Shown here: piece after piece, positions 56,701 to 64,000 of the stretch
Layout: the number at the start of each line of letters is the position of its first letter
How positions within the stretch are numbered: the first letter of the stretch is position 1
Assembly: GCF_904849725.1 (NCBI RefSeq)
Contig: NC_058519.1
Span: 22,675,267 to 22,739,266 of the forward strand
Length of the DNA: 64,000 bases
DNA from: Hordeum vulgare subsp. vulgare
Taxonomy: Eukaryota > Streptophyta > Magnoliopsida > Poales > Poaceae
Direction: 5' to 3'
Position numbers and translations under genes: made by a program
The notes under the pieces: model-generated
Databases searched by the model: none
Told to the model about the DNA's origin: nothing
The model's input: the letters and a program-made list of their open reading frames with translations, nothing else

Positions 56701-59700
56701 AAGGGTAGCATTTAATGTTCCAATTGGTATTGAACTTTGTGTGTCTTTAAGTGAAGCAGAGCGGTTCGAACCAGCCATGATTCCTGTAACAGCTGGGAAG
56801 AAGAGACCTAACAGAGCGCTGAAAGAAATAGAAAAGAGTTAGCAAGGGCACACTGAATAGTAAATATACAGCGATCAAATGTGAATTTGGGATTATTTAA
56901 TATTTATACATCAGAAAGTGAAATAAACTTAAGTATGAGAATTAGCAGTAAAAAAGACGCACTTAAAATCCCAATATATAGGCCCATTTGGATCAGGAAC
57001 TCCAGCTTCGTTTGTACGTTGGTAATCTGCACTCCAGTTGTCATGTAGTGTAGTCGTACTTAATCCAGTGATTCCCTCTACATAGGGGAAAAAAACAATG
57101 ATTTAGAACAAAATAAAGAAATAAACATAATCACGAGCAGAGCTACTTACTTGGAGAGTTGGACCCTGGAGCACTCAAGATACCGATGTAGATGCAGAGT
57201 ATTGAGAAGAGGACTGGCATTAAGAAAGCAGGAGCGACCTTGTTGATAATTTTGACACCACCAAACACAATAAAACACAACAGTATGGTGACAATGACAC
57301 CATAGATCTGGAGGTCATGCAAGCTGGGTGTTGATATAGTTATTGCACTGCCTCCATTTGCTGTATTGTCGACCACTGTAACCTTCTCTGCATTTAAAAA
57401 TTGCTAAGAGTTAATTTAAATAAGAAATGATGAAAGATCAAAATTTAGAATAAAAATTACATGCCACTACAGAAGAAAGCATTTGCAAAAGCAATACTAT
57501 CCTTTCAGAAAAAGGTGAGAAAGCATTTGAGCTAATAGTAACACAACACCTTGAAACAATCCAGCAGAAGGAACAGCATCCAAAAAGGTTTCTACAGCTC
57601 CCAGCACATACCTGCAACTAGCAATCGTGTGTTAACAACACAACAGCTCATAAACTGATAATACGTCAGAGAAGGGAGAAAGCCACGCCAAGAAAGAAAT
57701 AAAGCATTGAAAGCTGCAATGGTAACACTTGTGATCTCCATAAGCAGAACTGCACAAGCAACAAATGACAATTCTGTCATTTCCTCTTTTGGTCCTACAT
57801 AGAACTATGAGCTCTCCTAAGTAACATACAGGTTTTCTTTTTTTCTTAAGATTACATACTATCATAAAGGTTTGAATCCCACACTGCAATACTGCGTAAG
57901 ATCCAAATATAATAGTATAATACTGATATTTTACTGGCTATTCTACCAATATTCGACTCATTGTACTAGACAAACGTATATAAGTATAACTGCAGAAACA
58001 AGAAAAAGACTATATTCCGGCCCATGTAGATATAGCAGCAAGTCTGGAATATGATAGACAAAGCTATTTTGCCAAAACGAGGTTCCAAGAAAAATATATT
58101 TTACGAAGGTCAGTGTCAGTAATCGGCATGCTCTAAGTCTAACGCAGACTTACATAGCTCCAGCAACTGCATTTCCAAGGAAGAAACATAATCCAATACT
58201 AACTCCAACTTCTGGACCTAATGCACGGCCAATTAGATAGTATGGTCCACCACCCTGAAATAAAAAGAAACTTACCTGAATACATCGAAGATCTAGCATG
58301 TAGCGCAGAAAAATGAGATGCAAACAACAAACTCTCTTGTGATGATTCGCTGAGAAGTCTAACTTGCTGAACTGAACATAATTGACTAAGAAATACAGAA
58401 ATTCTAAGTCTGATATTCAAGTAGTAGATGGGCCTCAGAGGATATCAAAATATGAATTTGTTTTTCTCAATTTTAAAATTATTGGAAATATATTTTACTG
58501 TCTATTGGATGGTGATGTGTTTGCCTCTATCGTGTTTGACAAACAACAAGAAAAAGAACAGTTATTTACAGAAGAGGCTTATAGAGCCTTACACAAAAAT
58601 CCATCACCTACTACAGATATTCGACATACCTTCATTGCCCCATTTGTTGCAATCGCGCTTAATGATATTGCAGTTAAAAATGTGCATGCACCACATAATG
58701 CAACTAAAACAAGGGACTGCCATACGCCTCCCATACCGACGATCCTACAAGGAGAATGAAGGGTTGTTGTGTTTAATATTTGAATATATGGTTAATCCTA
58801 CATCTTTTCTAAAGCTAGGGAACACAATCAGAGGTAGTGACACATCATCAATTTATCACCTACTGTTAGATGAGAACCCAATGAACAAGAACGTCTCTCA
58901 AACTGGACAGGTTATTTTAAAGTAACCATTCATGCGTGAAATTCAAAGCCCCCTTACACATATACACAATAGTATGAATATCAACCTTCAGAAATCAACA
59001 TGTTGAGTTCTTGTTTAGTTGCAAGAGTACCGGGAGTGGCATTAACGAACTTCAAAATGTCAATTCTTCAGTACAGTAATATGAAACAATATGAAGTATA
59101 TCAAGGTCATCAGATCTGCCAATTCTCTGATCCAACGGTTCCTAAAGTGGTGATCGATGTTTTACAATTTTAGAGTAGTGTTTCTTAACTTAGTTAAACT
59201 ACGGAAACAGGGAATCCTGTAGTAAATAAAAATATATGATAAATTTATACGAAGGCTGTTTACCAAATGCCAATAAAGTATAAAGGGAAAGACAGAAATA
59301 TGACTTGCACCGTAGCATCTTTATGCTGCAGAATCTAAATACAAAGTAGTGGGTAACGGCATAACGCACTGTTAAAGAACAGGTGCAAAAGTTTACCACG
59401 TGAAACGAATATAATAAATTATTCCCAAGATATTCTGCAAGCATGGCACAAACACACCCATCAAGGTACCGAGTTTAGGGTTAGTTTCCTGCACATCAAA
59501 TAAAATGAGTGTAACCAACAGTGCTGCTTTACACAAATAGACTAAATTAAAATTAAGCAAAGGGAGAAAGAGCAATAAAAAACAGAATAAGTTGATTTAC
59601 AAATAAAAAATGAATTACGATAAATTTGGAAAACGGCCTTGACCTAGCATGCTTGGAAATGGCATTAGACAATTGGATGGGGAACAAACCTTTAGGCGTC

Positions 59701-60885
59701 CCATGTTAATACCCATATCCTCACTATCCGTAGGACTGACAGGTGTCTGAGCAGCTGGTTCTTCTGCCATACTGTTCAGAATCAGTCAGACATTTGACAT
59801 GGCTCCAGCAATATTCACAGAAAAATTAAAGATATATAGGCTTCTAGCGATTTCCTTAAACATTATATGTCTAATGCACAATAAACACATGCGCGGGCAA
59901 AAGCTTTGAATCTCTGATTAAAGTGAAGCAAATCCATGCAACAAGTGGTCAACTGACAATCGATACCTCTTAAGCCCCAACTTGACCAACGAGTCAAAAC
60001 CGAAGAGCTCGAGCTTTGAATCGCTGTGACGTGCACTAGATGTGCCATGGACATTCGAAGAAGCCACTCGCATTCTTGGGTCCATACTTCTGTTTCTACC
60101 AGGCTTAATGGGCCTATGATATGAACAATTTAATACGTTAGCATTTCCGATGAAGAAACCAAATACTAGTTCTTTTAGAATTCAGAAGCAGGTAATTCAG
60201 GTAGCAGGAAACGAGTAGCCATGGCAGTTGCTATTCTGGAGAGGATAAGTAAAAGGGATAATACAAATCCATTTGTTTCCAACCAATCTACCAACTGTAC
60301 ATTTTTTTTTCCCTGAACCAAAACAACAGGCCTATGATAGGTCGATCGATGTATGAGCATAAATCTTGGCCCCACATCAACTTCAGATGGCAACTTGGAT
60401 GTGCTTAAATCTGGATTTTTATTCCTGAACTGAACAGAAACATTAAATGAAGATTCATAACATCATCAGCTCTACTGCAAGGCCATAATTAATACGTGAG
60501 TGCTACATGAACCAAAATGAACACTGTGCAGTAATAATTTTCAAATGACAAGTGACTTTGTTTAAATTTGAAGCGCCGTCTCCCAAAGAAACGAGCCCAC
60601 GAAATTATCGATCCTGACTACTGCATCGAAAGTATCGTCAACAGCGCCGATGGCTCACGGGTCGGGTACGCACAGTCACAGTCACACACACGTACGTACG
60701 TAAGGAAGGACAACACAAATGCGCGTCAATCACCTCGGCCCCGCGGAGGGGTCGGCGGGCGCCATCTGGACGACGGCGGGGTCGTGCGGCTCCACGGGGC
60801 GGTACCGCTGCTGCGACGCCTTGGGCACCGGGCCCTCCTCGTCCTCGTCGGCGGCGGCGGCCCGCGGGGCTCCCCTGCTGCCCAT
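53747..60885 (-). CDS. CCC1: Cation-chloride cotransporter (SLC12 family), 13 exons, apparently intact
   Basis: Exons: 60885-60734, 60113-59967, 59771-59690, 59488-59397, 58744-58630, 58254-58154, 57611-57550, 57387-57151, 57077-56963, 56818-56624, 55958-55558, 55087-54926, 54837-53747. Coding length is 2952 bases, 983 residues, every junction GT-AG and in phase; plant CCCs are about 975-990. After a hydrophilic N-terminus ([27 protein letters not shown]) come the SLC12 core motifs [57 protein letters not shown] and [17 protein letters not shown], with about 12 membrane segments. A long cytosolic C-terminus follows ([35 protein letters not shown]) and ends [11 protein letters not shown]. It co-transports K+/Na+ with Cl- across plasma or endomembranes, affecting ion balance and cell expansion. 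The symbol is by similarity to rice/Arabidopsis CCC1. The ATG at 60885 is chosen; an in-frame Met ten codons upstream (60915) is an alternative. Confidence 0.93.
55323..55482. mobile_element. Stowaway MITE in a CCC-gene intron
   Basis: CTCCCTCCGTTCCTAAATATAA at the left and its near-perfect reverse complement at the right, flanked by TA (55321-55322 and 55483-55484), 160 bp. It lies between exons 12 and 11, about 75 bases from the donor of exon 11. Confidence 0.9.
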
Positions 60886-61329
60886 CGCCTTAGGATCGAT
60901 TTCGGAACGAGGCACGCGGCCCGATGAGTCTAGCCGGTCTAGGGCGCGAGTCTAGCTGGGACAGGGAGTCGGGACTCGGGCGGCTCCGCCGATGCGAGGC
61001 GTTGGCGTTGGCCTTGCCCTTGGCGTCGGCATTGGGCGTGGTTTTGGATCCAGATCTAGGGGAGGCTGGCGGTGCTTATTGGTCGGAGAAGGAGACGGTG
61101 GTGGAAGAGATCGCCAGCGGCGAGAGGCGGTGGCGGGGGGGAATGGGCGTCATGATGATCAACTTGTTCCACTCTATAACGCTCCTTTTGGGGCCGTGTC
61201 TAGAGGATTATTTTCCAACTCAAATCTTTTCCTTTTTATTAGCACCGAGTGGCTTGCCCGGTTTAAACACGTTTCCTCTGTCCTGACATCTTGTTAATGG
61301 CTTTCACTGCTGCAAGAAAGACACGATTT
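60886..61329 (-). promoter_or_regulatory. 5' flank of the CCC gene
   Basis: GC-rich sequence upstream of the cotransporter ATG, with repeats of GGCGTTGGC-type text near 60990-61045. No TATA box was recognised; this fits a broadly expressed GC-rich promoter, but that is inference. Confidence 0.35.
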
Positions 61330-62140
61330 TATATAGTAAGTCAGCCGAATGATTTGCCCCTCTATTAGCGCTTTATTCCTAGTAGTTCACAACGCTCATG
61401 CGATTGTCCCAAAGCCCAACCAAGCCATATGCTTGTATCTTCCTCTAGTTGAGGCAGTCAATCGGAATAGGTCAGAGAAGCCGTTTGGGTTTCATATGGA
61501 ACCCGTTGACTCCCTAATGGCGCTCCACACGAATCGAGCCACCATGATGCATCTAAATAGGATATGGTCACGGTCCTCATTATTGCCGTACCATATGCAT
61601 TTGCGATCACCCGGGCCGTGTTGTTTCTGCACCTGGTTACTGCTCGTGATTCTGTTGCGGACGACTTGCCACAACAAGATTTTGATTTTAGCTGGTAGCC
61701 GCGCCTTCCATATGACCGATAGGTCACACGGAGCGTCGGACCTGAATATCTCTTTGTACAGAGAGCCCATGGAGAATTGGCCAGATGGCTCCACGCACCA
61801 GCTTGCCACATCTTGGCCCGGGCCTAGCCAGATCCACGGCAGTTTATTCCACAGTTCTTCCCATTGATCTGCTTCAACCTCCCCAAGAGGCCTACAGAAC
61901 CTAGGTGCCCACCTATCTTGTTGCCATACCTCCGACACCCTCGCATTTTGGTTTTCGGCGATGGCAAATAGAGCAAGGAATCCATCCTACAACCTACTCC
62001 CCTCGCATCATATGTCCGTCCAGCAGCATGTGGCTTTCCTGTATGGACCTCGAATTTAGTCCCAAGCCGGAGGAGGGGCTGCACCTTTTTAACTGCCCTC
62101 AGCAAATTGTGATAGCTTTACATTCCTTCTAAATTATATG
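61330..62140 (-). mobile_element. LINE fragment, zf-RVT C-terminal part
   Basis: The longest frame (61492-61938, minus) reads VSEVWQQDRWAPRFCRPLG, then IWKARLPAKIKILLWQVV and a zinc-binding part WYGNNEDRDHILFRC, typical of the reverse-transcriptase zinc-binding domain of plant LINEs (one expected Cys in the CxxC pair reads Tyr). Upstream of 61938 the homology continues in other frames to about 62130 (SQFAEGS, then DGFLALFAIAENQNARV). Its RT part resumes beyond a GC-rich insertion, at 63365. Confidence 0.7.
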
Positions 62141-63362
62141 CCTGACGATAAAGGGTTTCTCCCTGCTTTATATTATAAAGCAACCATCTGATACATAGCT
62201 TGTTGGGGCCGCAACACAACGAAGCCCAAAAGAAAATGAGAGAGAAAATAAAAAATAAAAATGACGACATCGACAGCACAACGAAGCCCAAAAGAAAATG
62301 AGAGAGAAAATAAAAAATAAAAATGACAACATCGACAGAACAACGAAACGAAGATGATCGGCCACCGCCGCGCCCTCCGGAGAAGTCCTACCACGCTCCT
62401 AGCACTCTGGAGCGTCGCCTACCGAGCAACACCTTCAAGAAGGAATGCGACAACGACGCCGCTGCTGCCCGGACTAGTCCTACGGTTTCCCCTGGTATGC
62501 ATAAGAGAGCGTGGAAGGGGTATACCCGATGCCCCTCAGGAAGGAATGGCGACGCCCGCAGATGTCACCGCGTCGGTGGTGGACGAGCTGCCTAGGGATT
62601 TCTCCCGACCCAAACAACCACCACCATCCCGAACGCTCCGTCGAACTCCACCCAGCTAGCCGCCCACCAGCATGTGCCACCATGGTCTTGGAGTCATCTT
62701 CGTCGTCGCTCAGAGATCACCGACATGAGGCCTAGCAAAAGAGGAAGGGACATCGGAATCGGGGGAAATAGCCACGCAACTGAACGGGAGGGAACCGTCT
62801 CCACCGCCACAGCAGCAACCGTCCGGACGCGTCAACAGGGACAAACCACAGCCCAAGTGACCTGGCCGGGCCCAAAGGGGCCAGCAAAGCCACCGTCGTC
62901 GCGCTGCAGCACGCCGGCAAACCGCACCGCCGCCACCTGGAGACCGAAGACACCCGACCTCCACCGCGAGGGAGCATCGCCGCCGCGCATAGAACAGTCG
63001 GCCCGCACAAACCCAATGGCCCCCAAAGGGGCTAGATCTGGGCCAGGCGGGCGCCGCCGGCCATGATGGCACCCACATCGCCGCGCAGACAACGCTTGCG
63101 CCGCCGCGTCAAAGAGCCCTCGGCCAGAGCGCCTCGAGCCGCAGCCGCCATAGGAGCACCGCCACCGGGAGGGAGAGAGCCCCGCCTCCGCCTCCAAGCG
63201 CGTGGGGACGTGAAGTCCGCCCCCGCTGGCGCCATCCGATCAACGCCGGTGGCGGAGAAGGGGGAGGGGTTAGGGAGGCAGCCCGAGGTGAGGAGATGGG
63301 GTGGCGGCACTTTGTCACCGCGGGGGGCAATACGCGCGTGGGGTGAGGGGGATCTACTTGTC
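62140..63362. mobile_element. GC-rich repetitive insertion inside the LINE, unclassified
   Basis: This block separates two parts of one LINE. It is C/G-rich with many overlapping compositional frames on both strands and no recognisable domain. ACCTTCAAGAAGGAATGCGAC-type text resembles a common wheat repeat, but I cannot name it. Neither terminal repeats nor a target duplication were found, so the edges are estimated from where LINE homology stops. Confidence 0.4.
62214..62339 (+). repeat. 62-bp tandem duplication
   Basis: GAAGCCCAAAAGAAAATGAG at 62221 recurs at 62283. Over the full 62-base unit I see one difference (GACGACAT against GACAACAT). Confidence 0.85.
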
Positions 63363-63790
63363 TATCAGTAAGGTTTCTGCTTCTAAAGTCTATGCCTCCC
63401 TGTCCTATGTATTTCGTCCTAAAGATTTGTAGCCACATGCCTCCCTCCCTGCTAGGATCTTCCAAGCCCATTTAGTCATAAGACACCAGTTCATAACCTT
63501 TGTATTTATGACCCCCAAGCCTCCCACTTCCCTAGGTTCGCAAACCTTGGCCCAACTGAGCATATGATATTTTTGCTCCCCGTTCTCTTTCGCCTAGAAG
63601 AAACGGGGTCGCACCTTGTCCAGTTTCACGTGTGTGCCGTCATGTAGCAAGAAAAACCCCTGACGGACATTGGAATATTCGTGAGACAATCATTAATGAG
63701 CACTAGCCTACCCCGTGAGGCGAGCAATTTTCCTTGCCATGGTTCCACCCTGGCCGCCGTCGTGTCCACTACCGGCTAGAAGCCTCCATA
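63363..63790 (-). mobile_element. LINE fragment, end of the reverse transcriptase
   Basis: Minus-strand translation (frame-shifted) gives the typical sequence after the RT fingers: GRLVLINDCLTNIPM-like, VRGFFLLHDGTHVKLDKVRPRF, YHMLSWAKVCEPREVGGLGV, and NWCLMTKWAWKIL near 63470. It leads, after the GC-rich insertion, to the zf-RVT part at 61330-62140, and has the same orientation. Confidence 0.65.
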
Positions 63791-64000
63791 GATAACGTCC
63801 TAGAGGAGAAAACAAATCTTACCATATATTCTTAAAAAGTGCTCAAAACATGTATTCTCAAAAGATGTCCATTACGTATTGTAAAAAGGTTTAATGTGTA
63901 TCTAAAAAATATTTCACGTATGCTCTTGAAATGTACGATTGTCTGTGGAAAAATAATATTGGTATGTATTGAAAAAACAGACAACTGATAAAAAAACAGA
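63791..64000. other. AT-rich window end, nothing identified
   Basis: A-rich text with repeats of AAAACATGTATTCTCAAAA type; no frame or terminal repeat seen. Confidence 0.4.

Noticed and set aside
1..64000. CRISPR, toxin-antitoxin, phage-type or defence systems
   Set aside because: The window is plant nuclear DNA; no regularly spaced repeats, operons or ribosome-binding sites are present.

Overview
This is plant nuclear DNA, almost certainly from a Triticeae grass (wheat, Aegilops, barley or rye group). Two long Copia elements carry the roughly 1.8-kb LTRs of the Angela/WIS/BARE1 family. Other typical grass elements are Stowaway MITEs flanked by TA, an Athila-like Gypsy LTR, a long Sukkula-like (LARD) LTR and L1-type LINEs. 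Genes have plant introns and GC-rich first exons. Nothing suggests prokaryotic, organellar or viral sequence, and I see no CRISPR array, rRNA or tRNA gene.

Layout. 1-4.4 kb: Gypsy/LARD-type retrotransposon sequence on the + strand. 4.4-7.6 kb: a small pseudogene and old DNA-transposon scraps. 7.6-8.4 kb: a two-exon gene (-) for a secreted proline-rich lipid-transfer-like protein. 8.7-13.3 kb: TIR elements and a decayed LINE (+). 13.4-16.8 kb: a multi-exon neprosin-domain (DUF239) gene (+). 16.8-18.35 kb: repeats and a segment resembling the 3' flank of the gene at 53.7 kb. 18.36-45.57 kb: a four-level nest of retrotransposons. 45.7-46.4 kb: a DNA element with internal minisatellites. 47.2-53.0 kb: a nearly full-length L1-type LINE (-). 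53.7-60.9 kb: an apparently intact 13-exon cation-chloride cotransporter gene (-). 61.3-64.0 kb: another LINE (-) broken by a GC-rich insertion.

The nest can be ordered by target-site duplications. A 5.2-kb Copia element (18360-45567, TSD CGGCA) was hit in gag by a ~4.2-kb solo-LTR-like element (22339-44366, TSD GCCAC/ACCAC). That was hit by an Angela element (22894-40720, TSD TTTAA), which was hit in its RNase H region by a second Angela element (25052-33982, TSD ATGAA). All three coding elements are on the minus strand. The youngest keeps one gag-pol frame broken by a single stop codon.

Three host genes are supported: the lipid-transfer-like gene, the neprosin-like gene (N-terminal exons uncertain) and the cotransporter (CDS of 984 codons including the stop, every splice junction in phase). 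They show no functional link; they are gene islands between transposons. I found no convincing undescribed biological system. The most useful leads are the gene models, the dated nest and a few unclassified small elements.
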